A stretch of DNA of 64,000 bases from Luzula sylvatica (taxonomy: Eukaryota; Streptophyta; Magnoliopsida; Poales; Juncaceae). The notes beneath the pieces were generated by a model. That model searched no databases and was not told where the DNA came from. It worked only from the letters and a program-made list of their open reading frames with translations. This document shows, in pieces, positions 1-12,500 of the stretch. A program made the position numbers and the translations under genes. Within the stretch, counting starts at the first letter, position 1, and every line of letters starts with the position of its first letter. The stretch spans positions 21,526,414 to 21,590,413 of the forward strand of contig OX326958.1 of assembly GCA_946800325.1 (NCBI GenBank). The letters run 5' to 3'.

Positions 1-1002
1 ATTAACCATTAATATCATTGCCTCTGGCCAGAGATTTCGTTAATCGACTCATCGAGCGGCGCCTAAGAGATATCTCTTCCTTTCGGAATAAACAATTCCT
101 ATCTTGGAGACTCACATTGAATTCCGTGTTTCGGACAATACCCAATGATGACCCTTTTAACTCCCTGTTACGGTGAGCGTAAGATCATATCAAAGCATTG
201 TGTTACGCACGTAACGCAATCAATGATCCCCTCAAGTATGAAGAATCTAAAACCCCATCCGTCACAAGTCCATCTATAATGACTAAACCATGTCATGGAC
301 TCGCGGCTTCGGTCATATCCAATACATGTAACCTAACATATATCTACGTTCCCGATTCGACAAACTCCTTTGTCCCATGATTAGCAAAACATAATCATCT
401 CCTCGGCAAACGTACTAGTGTACGCGTTGAGTCTATCCAATAATAGAAATGATTCTCTCTTAAGCAAGCTGATCCGCGACTAGGGATGTTTAGAAATGAC
501 ACTTTAAGTGTGACGGTTTCGCTGCACATGGTCCTCAACCATGTCGACGTCCACACAAGTTCAAATCAAGGTTCATGTAACAATCATATTACACAACCCG
601 CACACTGTTTTCATATAAGGTGAATGCATATTTAATTTAAGTAAACAAAAATTTTAAAAGGAATGCATTCATATGGACTAAGTATTTGGGTGATACAACG
701 TTTACCTATGGGTATCTCCATACCCATAACCTGCGAGGACTATCGTATTAGATAACTACACTCTACTCTCTTCTTCCTCCTCTAGGTATCTCCATACCCA
801 TAGTCATCGCATGACAGTCACGCGCGACTAGAGAGAGCGGTCTTGTAAACGGGTCCGCACGTTCCCGCTAGTGTTAATCATCATCAGGATTGGAACATTT
901 CCAATACCTACGATCACATCTTTTCATAAAATTTCATGGATCAAATGAAATTTTCTGAGTATTGGCTAGAAGTGGTTGTGACCTCGGCATTTTTGGCTTG
1001 TA

Positions 1003-4000
1003 CTATTGCGTCTCACGCAATAAACAACCATAAATCCGATAACTCGTGACTACTAGAGTTTGGTCATGTATCCTTGATCCGTACCACTTCCTTTTGTGAT
1101 TAATAACCGCAATATACTCGCCACCGCAAATAGAATCATAAACTATTGGTCTTGTGGAACCTTTCCACATAACCGTGTTTTCATAAAAGCAAAACATGTA
1201 CACACTTTGTGATCGAAAGTCGTGCTACATATTTGGACGTGCTTCATCTTTGGAAACTGTTGTTTGTTATAACTCTTTATAACCAACACGTCCTCCACAC
1301 CAATATAGATAATAAATCCTGAATTCTTTGCAAAGTATTCAAGGATAAACTTCACCTCTATCAATACAAATCCCGATGGGTTTTAAATATACATAACCAT
1401 TATGTATATATTTGTATAACCATTATACAATCACAAGAGTTAGTCTCATGTAATCGAATTACATTCAAACTCATGTGATTCCCATGAATTTTATTGACGG
1501 TGAACTAGACGCTTTATTTGTATGACAGATAGCCACATACATATCATGACAGATATAATAGATCCTAACATCAAATGTAAGGCATCATATTATTACTTTT
1601 CGCGCTGCTTGATGTCTCACATCGAGCCGTTGAAAATTTCTGCCATTCGACATTTCGATTTATCTCCTCCAAGGAGTTTACATGTTGAAAATCATTTTCA
1701 ACAATATGTCGATATATGTGCTATAACATAGAACGAGTAACTTCTTAGATCTATCCTATAGATCTTCACGCTTAATTCATAAGCGGTCTCGTCTAAATCA
1801 TTTGTCGTTACAAGAAATATAACGCAGCTCCCACTAACCTTCATGTGTACACAAAGTTTCCATTCGTTTCGACAATTTTATAACAGTTTATAATTTTGTC
1901 AAAACGAATATTCCAATTCCGAGAAGCTTTCTCTAATCCATCATATGGATCGTTAAAGCGTGCATATCTTATCCCCGATTCTTATGAATCGACAAAACCG
2001 TAAGGTTGTGTCAAGTACACATCCTTTCATAAAATTTTTGTCAAGAAATTCGGTTTTGACATCCATTTTGCCACATCACATAGTCATAATACGCGACCAT
2101 GACAAGCAGAATTTCGAGAATGGGAAAACATGGCAACAAGCGAAAACGTTTCTTCATAGTCCGACTATGAATTGCATGAAACTTTTCGCAAAAAACCTCG
2201 TTTTACATATATGCGTATTCCTATCCATGTCGGTTCTTCATCTTGAAAAACCCACTCACATTTCACGGGTCTAACCCAGAAAGTAATGAAATCAAGTTCC
2301 GAACTTGATAATTTACATGGATCGAATCTCAGATTTCATGACACCATGCCATGTGGAATCAACTTTTCATAGCATCCTTGTAGGATATCGAATCATCATA
2401 TGATTTCGATCTATCATCATTAGCCTCGATAAATCCGTATTTACCGGCTTATGATATAGCCTACTTGATCTACGAAAAATTCCTTTGTGTGTTCGACTTG
2501 CGTTCATCAACTCTTGAGGAAGCCATGTCAACTTTCATCGGTACAATGTTCATTTTCAAATCACGAACTCTTTCGAGATTTATTCTACTCCCACTAGCCC
2601 GCATAGAGATAAATGGCACCAAGTTCCAAACTTGTGCGCATCTAGTCCTCCTCCAAGAAGGTATCTCTTCGAGCCACGAAAATCTCATTTTCGTCGGGAC
2701 GTTAGAACTAATACCCTTTAGTTTCCTTAAGGATAAACGAACAATTTCCAGATTTGGGATTGAGTTTAACCGAAACAAATTTCGAAATACACTCACATCC
2801 TCAAATCTGTACAAGTGACAACTTCGGAACCATTCCGATCCATATCTCATATGGCGTCTTTTGTACCAATTAGAAGGTTTATGATTCATATCTTATATGC
2901 AACCATTCATTAGTGCCGCTGTCTCAAGGGCGTATCCCCAAAATATTTTGGGAGATCCTATTGACTTATCATTTATCGAACCATGTCCAACATGCGTTCA
3001 TTTTCTCTTTTCGGACACATCTCAATGTTCCGAATAAAGGCAATCGTGAAACGATTCCACAATCTTAAATGATCATCAATATTCATAACTCAAATATTGC
3101 CTCTTCGATCCTATCGAAAGGTTTAGCTCAAATACTCGCCTTCTCGATCCTATCGAAAAGCTTTGATTTTCTTGATTAGTTGATTTCGTATTTCGTTTTT
3201 GAAACTCTTTGAACTTTTCAAAAGTCTCCGTTTCGGCACGCATTAAATAGATATTTTCATATCTACTTTAACCGTCCATAAATGTAACAAAATACCGATA
3301 GCCTCCTCTTGCCTCGGAACTTATCGGATCATCTACATGTGAATGTAAGTTCCAATAATTCGTTGGATATTTCTCCAACCTTTGGAGAATGATGCCCTTT
3401 GTCGTCTTGCCTAATAAATAATTATCGCATTAATCAATCGAATCTAATTCGAATGATTCTAGCAATCCATCATATGAAATCTAGATACGCGAATCTCGTT
3501 TATATGGCCAAGACGGCAATGCCAAAAGAAGCAATCAACCTCTTGGTTTAATCCTCCTCGGATTTCACCATTCTTTGAGTCATTAGTTTGGACAACTCCT
3601 TGTCCGAACTCTCCATTTTGGAAAACATTTTCCCAAAATACCCTTAGACATACATTTCTTTCGATCCCGCTTTTGAATTACAAGGACATCCACGCATCTA
3701 TATGCATTGGATTCCTCGGATACTCCGAGCATCTCCAATTCAAATTTAAATCGCATCTCATGCAATTTCGGGATCGACTTATCTATCGAATGCATATGAT
3801 ATTAGGTCACGACGATCAAATCTCGTACCATCAACACACGAGTGTTAATCCAAGACCCATAAGGCGTCTCAAAATTAACCTACTCTTTGAGCCGCATTGA
3901 ATCATTCAACGCGCTCTAGCTCTTGAAACTATTTCACGAGCGCTGTGTTTTACTTTCATATAGACCCGAATTCTCAAAACAATTTTGAGAATATGCGTCT

Positions 4001-4230
4001 ATACATGCCACCACAAGGCACGTAATATCGTTCGATTCCTTCTTAAAGTTTATCGAACCCGGCTTTCTATAAAGCCAATGCCTCGAGCCCCGAATCTACC
4101 ATTTCCGTGTCCAACACGTTCCTTTAAGTCTAAGAACTATTCTTTGACTATCAAGGTTAATAACGGTAATTCCGGCCCAAAATCCATCTATCATATCGAT
4201 CTCATCAATATATTTGGTGTTGCTTGAAAA
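1003..4230 (-). pseudogene. Decayed gag-pol of copy A
   Basis: Short minus-strand frames still show homology to element D's proteins. The fragment at 3583-3795 matches the Gag segment around D residues 175-230. The fragment at 2470-2889 matches the end of the integrase region around the phrase KCLFVGY. Fragments at 1003-1364 correspond to the RNase H part. Many stops and frameshifts separate them, and no enzyme could be made. The same broken pieces occur in B at 45815-46084, 46816-47196 and 48290-48662, so most of the decay predates the separation of the two copies. Confidence 0.75.
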
Positions 4231-4239
4231 CATAATTCT

Positions 4240-5942
4240 AAACGGATGATGAAGATTAACTCCTAACCGTGCGTACTTAATCTATATGCTTATATGATGA
4301 ATATATGATAGTGTTATTTTATCGAATCGATAACCCTCATACCGATACGGGACTCCAAGTCCATAACACTCAAAACCAATATTTCCGTTCCTCCCACAAG
4401 TGACTTTAGCCTATCGGGTGGGATCCCGTTATTTAGGTAGGATTATATCCAATCGTATCCAATACGACTCTTGAACCTTTATAGGATTTCGGTGATGGAT
4501 CGTATCCCATACAATCCCAGTTCCGTGTGTGCATCCTATCTATGCCCCGAACTCCAATCTGATTGGCCTGGACGGTTAAGTCACAACCATCTCCAACGTA
4601 TCGTTCAAATAAGCTACTAGTGAGTCGACTTTAGCCTGTGTCTCACAAGTCCCGATTTAACGCTTGCCACCCTTTCGATTGTTTCAATATCACGTGCCCG
4701 ACTTTAGCCTGAACCCACGTGAAACGTAACACCGAACTCGGTGGTTGTGGATATGGAAGGCATTTCCATGACTTAAATATTATGAGGGATCATGCCATTG
4801 CATGTTTCTAAATTCGTGACATAATCATATTATATCACTATCACAAGATTTGTAAATGCATATGATTTATTTAGGGAGATTAATTATTCTAAATAATTAA
4901 TTATCTAATATGCTAGAATGTTTGATGCCGATCAAATCGATATAAAGAACTCAAAATTCCGAGCTTCGTAGCCAAAGTTATCGCGAAAACAAAAACAGCA
5001 TCCAGAAAAGGGTCCGTTATAACGGACTTCCCCATCCGTTGTAACGCAAGGGCCGTGGGGCGCGAGAAAACCTCGCCCGGGACGCGTCCGGGGCGCCAAA
5101 AACTGCTCCCGGGGCGGCAGAAAACCTGTTTTTCTGCACCCTTTCGGTATTTCATTAGAACGACACTAATACTTCGCTCAAATAAAATATATTACAACAG
5201 GAAAGTTCTAGATAATCTAATTATCTAACTAAAACAATTTGAACCATTCAAATCGGAATTTTCTACTGAAAGTTATACCAGTTTTAGTAAAATACGAACA
5301 AACGAAAAGGTAAGTATATCCAATATATACCTTTTCAACCAGAAAACTACAGACACCTTTTCAGTATTCTGTTGAAACAAAAATATTAAATTGTTCCAAC
5401 CGACTTTGAACGTGAATGAAAGTTCTAGATAATCTTATTATCTAATTAACTCAATTGGATTGGACTCAATTGGAGTTTCGATGCGACATATACGGACGTT
5501 TTAGTCTCTGTATGTCAAACAGTCGCACCCTTTCAGTATTCCATAAAAACGACACTGATAATTCGTTCAAATGGAAAAACTTTATGTATCAAAGTCATAG
5601 ATAATCTCATTATCTAACTACTCCAATTTGATCCAATCAATTTGAGTTTTCCACTGAAAATTATCTTAGTTTTACTCACTGTTTCGTATTCAAACTTTCT
5701 GCAGATTTTGCCGTTTCGTCCGTTTTCGCTCGTTTCCAAAACGATAAATCATGAAACTTTTTCACGATCATTCCTAGATACTCTCAATCAACTTTTGATC
5801 GATCTCTAGCGAATTCCACTTGTGATTTTAACGGAATTTGGCTTTCTCTATATGTAACATCATGCAAACGGGTACGAACTTTGATAACCCGTGCGTATAT
5901 CTAATATACGACTATGATTCGACCCTCGAATCGATGGCGATC
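4240..5942 (-). other. Leader of copy A with LTR-like modules and GC-rich cassette
   Basis: This untranslated stretch lies between the primer site and the gag remnant. The first ~170 nt are shared with elements B and D. Next come three modules resembling U3, each with an AGATAATnnnATTATCT inverted repeat (5210-5226, 5427-5443, 5599-5615). A GC-rich cassette (about 5000-5150) carries copies of the CCGTT/AACGG palindrome seen as an array in D. The rest holds a threefold motif ACTTTAGCC (about 4403, 4629, 4701) that also recurs in D and, as its complement, in B. An open frame at 4913-5155 is probably not a gene (see rejected). Confidence 0.6.
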
Positions 5943-5954
5943 GCTCTGATACCA
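5943..5954 (-). other. Primer-binding site of copy A
   Basis: The minus strand reads TGGTATCAGAGC, the standard complement of the 3' end of plant initiator methionine tRNA. It lies one base downstream of the LTR end, as in elements B and D. Confidence 0.9.
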
Positions 5955-5955
5955 C

Positions 5956-7049
5956 TGTTGGGGAATATCCTCGACCCCGGGCCCGCGCAGCGGATATGTA
6001 GGCCCGGTTCGATTCCCCGATTCCCGAGATCACGCCACGACTTTGAGGGTACGATGCGAATAGAAGGACAGATTCATACCAGTGCCAAATTGATGGCACA
6101 CGAAGGGTTGATCGCCGCCTTCTATTTCCTTCGGTGTCACGTTGGTGACTAGCCCGTACGTCCCATACCGCACGTCTCCCACCGTTTCGACACGCCTCGG
6201 GTTGTCTTCGTGCGTTCCATGCCCGCATGATTCCACAGCCCGTTACTCGATTACTTCTCCGGTTTGATCACAACGAAGAGCCACATGTGTCGCTCCTCTA
6301 CCCGTATCCACCGTGAGTCGTAGCACCTCGGTCGCGGATGCACCTGCCTAGACGATGCACCGGCGAACTTGCATGATTGCGTTTCGATTCTCTAGACGGA
6401 GAAAATTCTTTTCTCCTTCTCTCTCAATCTCTTCGCACTCTTTAATCAAGTGATTAGAGTCTCTTAATTTCTGGATTAATTCTAAATTAACTCCATTAAT
6501 TTTCTGGTTGAACTAATCTAATTATTCAACTGGTTGGACTGATGAGAGAGAGAGAAACATCCTATATATACTCCATAGGATAAGGATGGGCCAAAAGGTA
6601 TGTATATCTTCTATACACCTTTTCAAACAGAAAACTGCATACACCCTTTCAGTAATCTGTCAGAACGAAAATATTAAATCGTTCCAACCGACTTTGAACA
6701 TTTACGAAAGTTGTAGATAATCTAATTATCTTTCCAACCCAATTTGGTCCAGCCCAATTGGAGTTCGGACCCGAAAGTTACGGCCGTTTTACTGACTGTA
6801 TGTCAAACTGTCGCACCCTTTCGGTATTTCATTAGAACGATACTGATACTTCGCTCAAATGAAATATATTACAACATGCAAGTTCTAGATAATCTCATTA
6901 TCTAACTAACCCAATTTGAACCATTCAAATCGGACTATCCTACTGAAAGTTATACCAGTTTTACTAATCTGTTTCGTATGCCCACGAACGCGTACGTTCG
7001 TTTGTCCTACGTACCATTTTAGCGATGATCCAAAACTGTATTTCCTTCA
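5956..7049 (-). repeat. 5' LTR of copy A (1094 bp)
   Basis: On the minus strand it starts with TGAAGGAAATACAG at 7049 and ends with CCAACA at 5956, one base from the primer-binding site. It contains two AGATAATnnnATTATCT inverted repeats (6715-6731, 6887-6903) and a TATA-like stretch near 6565-6585. It belongs to a different LTR subfamily from the LTRs of B and D: long stretches align, but with far more differences than the internal regions of A and B show. It could also be read as the 3' LTR of D, but D's pol is cut mid-frame at this boundary without a PPT, which favours insertion of A. Confidence 0.85.
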
Positions 7050-9723
7050 AATCGTGCTCAGCTTGCGAGAGTGGTTTAGTAAACGGGTCCGCAACATTCC
7101 TGTCAGTATCAATCTTCTCAATGATCACATCCTTCCTTTGCAAAATCTCACGGATCAAGTGAAATTTTCTGAGTATGTGCTTGGAGCGGTGATGTGCCCT
7201 CGGTTCCTTGGATTGTGCTATTGCGCCCGTATTGTCGCAATACACAACTACATGTTCCGAGATGCTCGGGACTACACCAAGCTCCGACACAAACTTCTTG
7301 ATCCAAACCGCCTCCTTTGCTGCTTCGGAAGCCGCAATATACTCCGATTCAGTTGTAGAGTCTGCTATCGTGGGTTGTTTGGAACTCTTCCAAACTACCG
7401 CTCCACCATTTAGACAAAACACGTATCCGCTTTGTGATCGAAAGTCATCGACACATGTTTGGAAACTGGCGTCGGTATATCCATTGATGACCAACCCGGA
7501 TGTCTTTCCACCATAAATTAGAAATTGATCCTTAGTTCTTCGTAAGTACTTAAGGATGTTCTTAACCGCGATCCAATGCATATCCCCTGGATTAGATTGG
7601 TAACGCGAAACGACGCTCAATGCATACGACACATCGGGGCGCGTACAAATCATGGCATACATAATTGATCCAACCGCCGAAGCGTATGGAACAATACTCA
7701 TCGCATTCTTGTCTTCGCTCGATGTCGGACATTGAGCTTTAGAATACGATATGCCACTCGACATTGGAAGAACTTTCTTCGAATTTTGCATTGAAAACCG
7801 TTTCAACACTTTGTCGATGTACGTGCTTTGACTCAAGCCGAGTAACTTCTTGGATCTATCTCTATAAATCCTCACGCCTAATATATAAGCGGCCTCGCCC
7901 AAATCTTGCATAGCGAAACGAGTATTTAAATACTTCTTAACATCCGTAAGCATCGGAATGTCGTTTCCTATGATCAAGATGTCGTCTACATATAGTACAA
8001 GAAATACTACGCGGCTCCAACTAACCTTCTTGTATACACAAGGTTCTTCTACGTTTTTCACGAAATTATATTCTCGTATAACTTCATCGAAACGTATATT
8101 CCAACTCCGAGAAGCTTGCTTCAATCCATAAATGGATCGTTGCAACTTGCACACTTTATTCGGACTCTTCGAATCGACAAAACCCTCGGGCTGTGTCATA
8201 TACACATCCTCTTCTAAGTTCCCATTAAGGAATGCGGTTTTGACATCCATTTGCCAAATCTCGTAATCATAATACGCAGAGATAGCAATTAAGATCCGTA
8301 TGGATTTAAGCATAGCTACTGGTGAAAACGTTTCTTCATAGTCGACACCATGAATTTGTTTGAAACCTTTCGCCACAAGCCGTGCTTTATAAGTGTTCAC
8401 ATTCCCATCCATGTCGGTCTTCTTCTTGAAGACCCACTTACATCCCACTGGTTTAACCCCGGGAGGTGGATCAATCAGGTTCCAAACTTGATTATCGTAC
8501 ATGGATTGAATCTCGGATTTCATGGCAGATTGCCACTTATCGGAATCCTCGCTTTTCATAGCCTCGCGATAAGATGTCGGTTCATCATCTATGAATTCGA
8601 CTTCATCATCATTTGCCACGATAAAACCATATCGTATAGGCTCTTGACGAATCCTACCCGATCTACGAACTGCGCCTTGTGCACTTGACTCCGGATCCTC
8701 AACATTTGAGGAAATCGGATCAACGTTCATCGGTTCAACATTCGTTTGCGGGTCTCGAATTTCTTCGAGATCTATTTCAGCCCCATTCACTCGCTTAGAG
8801 ATAAAGTCCTCCTCAAGGAAGACTCCTCTTCGAGCTACGAAAACTTTATTTTCGACGGGATTATAGAAATAATACCCCATTGTTTCCTTGGGATACCCTA
8901 CAAATAAACATTTTTCAGACTTGGGATCGAGCTTGTCCAATAATAATTTTCGAACATAACCCTCACATCCCCAAATCTTAACATAAGACAACTTCGGAAC
9001 TGTTCCGGTCCATATCTCATATGGCGTCTTAGGTACCGATTTAGAAGGTATGCGGTTTAATAAGTAAGCCGCTGTCTCCAGGGCATATCCCCAAAACGAT
9101 TTTGGAAGGAAAGTTTGACTCATCATGGATCGAACCATGTCCAACAAGGTTCGATTCCTCCTCTCGGACACGCCATTCCATTGTGGCGTTCCTGCCGGAG
9201 TCCATTGTGGAACTATTCCACAATCTTTTAGATGATCTTCAAACTCATAGCTCAAATATTCACCATCTCGATCCGATCGAATGGCTTTAATTTTCTTGCC
9301 AAGCTGATTTTCAACTTCGTTTTGAAACTCTTTGAACTTTTCAAAGGTCTCCGCTTTAGTACGCATCAAATAGATATATCCATATCTACTATGATCATCC
9401 GTAAACGTAACAAAGTATCGATAGCCTCCTCTTGCCTCGATGCTCATCGGTCCACACACATCGGAATGTATGAGTTCCAATAGATCGTTGGACCGTTCTC
9501 CAACCTTGGAGAACGGCGCCTTAGTCATCTTGCCAAGCAAACAAGATTCGCAATTCCCAAATGAGTCTAGTAGTCCATTTATATGAAGTCTAGCAATGCG
9601 TTTCTCATTCACATGACCGAGACGACAATGCCAAAAGAAAGTCCGATTATCAACTTTAGATTTAATCCTTTTTGCATTAACGTTATATATGGACTTATTA
9701 TTTCCGTGATCGAAATCCAACAC
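7050..9723 (-). CDS. Copia pol: integrase, reverse transcriptase, RNase H (3' end interrupted)
   Basis: This polyprotein segment integrates and copies the element. A GAG-pre-integrase HHCC region (His32 and His37, then CESC at 58-61) is followed by the integrase core with D88, D151 and E187, a DD35E spacing. Reverse transcriptase follows, with LVAKG near 450 and YVDD at 578-581. RNase H carries TESEYIA and YCDNTGA, then the typical end motif ADPFTKPLS. All these key residues are present. The frame continues to 6964, but residues 892-919 are read from copy A's LTR and are not native. The chosen start is the first Met after the TAG at 9784-9786. The same frame continues upstream into gag-protease, so the natural product was probably one polyprotein. 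Confidence 0.9.
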
Positions 9724-9783
9724 ATAAAGACCATTTTCTAACAGAACATTTCCATAGATAATAGAATCCTTACATATCGAAAA

Positions 9784-10950
9784 CTAATTATTCCTAATAA
9801 CGAATTCATAGCCATCATTGGCCAGTTTCGACACACTTATTATGTTCTTACATAACGTTGGTACATAATAACAATTATTTAGTATTAAAATAAGTCCACT
9901 AGGCAAAGTCAAATTAACTACTCCTACGGCAAATGTAGCAACTCTTGCTCCATTCCCGACGCGTAGATCGACTTCACCCTTTTCCAACCTTCGACTATTT
10001 TGAAGAACCTGCATATTTCGACAAATATGAGTCCCACAACCGGTATCCAATACCCAATTAGTCATAGTTGAAATATTAACTTCAATAACGTTAATACCTG
10101 AGAGGCCGGTCGCTGAAACCGCCTTGCCCTTCTTCACCTCCTCGAGGTAAGACTTGCAATCGCGCTTCCAATGTCCAGCCTTGTGACAATGAAAGCACGT
10201 GTCCTCCTTGGATTTCTCCTTTCCCCTTTTATTCGGCTTCGAACGTTTCTTAGCCGAACCGCCCTTGGACTTTGATCTCTTACGATCCTTATTCTGAATT
10301 GTGAGAACATTTCCGGCAACTCTTGCCCTGTTCTCTCCGGACGACTTTAACGTCTCCGATTCAAAATTCTTGAGCATTCCGTGAAGCTCAGGGATCGTCT
10401 TATCCATCGAATGCATGTGATAGTTAGTCACGAACGGAGAAAACATTGGAGGAAGTGCACACAAGATCAAATCTTGTTGCATAATCTTCGACAATTTCTC
10501 TCCTAGCTTCTCAAGACGGTCTATGAGAGCTTGCACCTTCAAAACGTGAGTACTCACTGAAGACCCCGAAGGCATCTTGCAGTTTACTAACTCCTTGAGC
10601 GTACTGAACCGTTCAATATGCTCATGCTCTTGGAACATTTCCTTGAGCACAACGTCTATGATGTGCGCATCCGAGTCCTCAAACTGCTTTTGAAGACTAG
10701 CGTCCATACATGCCAACATGAGGCACGTAACATCATTTGAGTCCTTCTTAAGTTTCTCAAACGCGGCCTTTTCTTCGGCCGTAGCATCGGGGCCCGGTTC
10801 TACTAGTTCCGTATCCAATACGTGACTCTTGCCCTCTTGCCTGAGAACTATTCTCAGGTTTCGGTGCCAGTCAAAATAGTTCCGACCCACTAGCTTATCC
10901 TTTTCTAACGTCGATCTAATCGACATGGTGTTGGTGTTACTAGAAGACAT
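9784..10950 (-). CDS. Copia Gag-protease
   Basis: 388 residues. The N-terminal Gag domain carries the copia phrase around NYFDWHRNLRIVL (residues 24-36). A basic stretch (about 220-250) precedes a CCHC zinc knuckle, CFHCHKAGHWKRDC (252-265), which binds RNA. The aspartic protease follows with DTG at 302-304. The product would form the virus-like particle and cleave the polyprotein. The Met at 10950 opens a well-conserved Gag N-terminus and follows a long leader. The frame ends at a TAG (9784-9786) between protease and integrase, with pol continuing in the same frame 60 nt on. The TAG may be an inactivating mutation, or less likely a readthrough site. Confidence 0.9.
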   Translation of the reverse strand: MSSSNTNTMSIRSTLEKDKLVGRNYFDWHRNLRIVLRQEGKSHVLDTELVEPGPDATAEEKAAFEKLKKDSNDVTCLMLACMDASLQKQFEDSDAHIIDVVLKEMFQEHEHIERFSTLKELVNCKMPSGSSVSTHVLKVQALIDRLEKLGEKLSKIMQQDLILCALPPMFSPFVTNYHMHSMDKTIPELHGMLKNFESETLKSSGENRARVAGNVLTIQNKDRKRSKSKGGSAKKRSKPNKRGKEKSKEDTCFHCHKAGHWKRDCKSYLEEVKKGKAVSATGLSGINVIEVNISTMTNWVLDTGCGTHICRNMQVLQNSRRLEKGEVDLRVGNGARVATFAVGVVNLTLPSGLILILNNCYYVPTLCKNIISVSKLANDGYEFVIRNN

Positions 10951-12487
10951 ATTCTACAAATGAAGTGAAAGATTGATTACTAACGTTGCGTACTTATCTT
11001 ATAGGGCTTATATGATGATTATATGATAGTGTTATTTTATCGAATCGATAACCCTCATACCGATACGGGACTCCAAGTCCATAACACTCAAGACCCATAT
11101 TTCCGTTCCTCCCACAATTGACTTTAGCCTATCGGGTGGGATCCCGTTATTTAGGTAGGATTATATCCAATCGCATCCAATGCGACTCTTGAACCTTTAT
11201 AGGATTTCGGTGATGGATTGTATCCAATACAATCCCAGTTCCGTGTGTGCATCCTATCTATGCCCCGAACTCCAATCTGATTGGCCTGGACGGTTAAGTC
11301 ACAACCATCTCCATCGTATCGTTCAAATAGGCTACTAGTGAGTCGAATTTAGCCTGTGCCTCACTAGTCCCGATTTAACGCTTGCCACCCTTTCGATTGT
11401 TTCAATATCACGTGCCCGACTTTAGCCTGAACCCACGTGAAACGTAACACCGAACTCGGTAGTTGTGGATATGGAAGGCATTTTCATGACTTAAATATTA
11501 TGAGGGATCATGCCATTTCATGTTTCTAAATTCGTGACATAATCCAATTATATCACTATCACAAGATTTTCATAAATGCATATGTTTTTATTTGGGAGTC
11601 TAATTATTCTAAATAATTATCTAACTATATGCTAGTATGATTGATGCCGATCAAATCGATATAAAGAACTCAAAATTCCAAGTTGTGTAGCCAAAGTTAT
11701 CACGAAAACAAAATCAGCAACCAGAAACCAGTCCGTTGTAACGCAACATAGTCCGTTACAACGGACCTCCAGTATACTTGGTACTCCGTTACAACGGAAT
11801 ACCAGTCCGTTACAACGCTATTTATTCCGGAGTTTGGCCAAAATTGCCAGAAACATGTCCGTTGCAACGCAATCTTGGTCCGTTACAACGCTATTTTCTG
11901 CATACCTTTGTCCAAATTTCCAGAAACCTGTCCGTTACAACGCAACATATAGTCCGTTGCAACGGACAAAACTGCGTAGACATCCATTATAACGGACCCA
12001 GTCCGTTACCACGGACTCCAATAGACACCATTGGCATCCCCGCAACCCCGTATCTGATACAGGTTCCGTTACAACGGACTCCAAGTCCGTTGCAACGGAA
12101 TATGCGTTTTTCACAGTTCTCTTCACACCCCCCGCATCCCATACAGGGTCCGTTGCAACGGACTCCAAGTCCGTTACAACGGAATATGTGTTTTTCGCAA
12201 AAATTCCCAATTTTCTGTATCTGCTACAATGTCCGTTATAACGGACTATGCGATTTTTGCACTGCTGTTTTCGCTCGTTTCCAAAACGATCAATCATGAA
12301 ATCTTTTCACGATTATTCCTAGATACTCACAATCAACTATTGATCGATCTCTAGCGAATTTCACTTGTGATTTTAATGGAATTTGACATTCTAAATATGT
12401 AACATCATGCAAACGGGTACGAACTTTGATAACCCGTGCGTATATCTAATATACGACTATGATTCGACCCTCGAATCGATGGCGATC
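10951..12487 (-). other. Leader of element D
   Basis: This untranslated region lies between the primer site and gag. The first ~200 nt after the primer site match the leaders of A and B. D then carries a ~520 bp array of CCGTTRYAACGG palindromes (11730-12247) where A and B carry U3-like modules. The part near gag (about 10980-11650) is again shared with A and B and has the threefold ACTTTAGCC motif (about 11121, 11346 with one change, 11420). No convincing open frame is present. Confidence 0.7.
11730..12247 (-). repeat. Array of ~15 CCGTTRYAACGG palindromes
   Basis: About fifteen copies of a 12-16 bp self-complementary motif (forms CCGTTACAACGG, CCGTTGCAACGG, CCGTTATAACGG and half-decayed CCGTTACAACGC) occur at irregular spacing. 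Examples start near 11754, 11787, 11859, 11931, 11954, 12002, 12065, 12150, 12170 and 12231. Each full copy holds two inverted CNGTTR half-sites, the known MYB-type recognition sequence, and the AACGG core also occurs in mitosis-specific MSA elements. Protein binding is an inference. Confidence 0.8.
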
Positions 12488-12499
12488 GCTCTGATACCA
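12488..12499 (-). other. Primer-binding site of element D
   Basis: The minus strand reads TGGTATCAGAGC, complementary to initiator methionine tRNA, one base from the LTR end at 12501. Confidence 0.9.
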
Positions 12500-12500
12500 C

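Larger units (their letters stand above)
1..7049 (-). mobile_element. Copy A: non-autonomous Ty1/copia element, 3' end beyond window
   Basis: This is a minus-strand copia element. Its 5' LTR (5956-7049) and primer-binding site are on the right, and its internal region runs left to base 1, so the PPT and 3' LTR are outside the window. The internal sequence matches the inverted internal region of element B (about 43688-49665) closely, roughly 95% by eye, in both coding-derived and non-coding parts. No long reading frame survives, only short scraps that resemble copia Gag and Pol. The right boundary is the exact LTR terminus and abuts element D's pol, so A probably inserted into D. The predicted target duplication on the right is aatcg (7050-7054); its partner would lie beyond the left edge. 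Confidence 0.85.

Noticed and set aside
4913..5155. 80-codon ORF conserved between copy A (minus) and B (44489-44731, plus)
   Set aside because: All nine or so differences between the two translations change amino acids, and the start lies within a U3-derived module. It looks like GC-rich leader sequence, not a selected protein.
7050..7057. The same AGCACGAT sequence flanks the LTR starts at 7049 and 14468 (minus strand)
   Set aside because: One copy is pol coding sequence and the other is LINE sequence; an 8 bp match is likely chance, not a target duplication.
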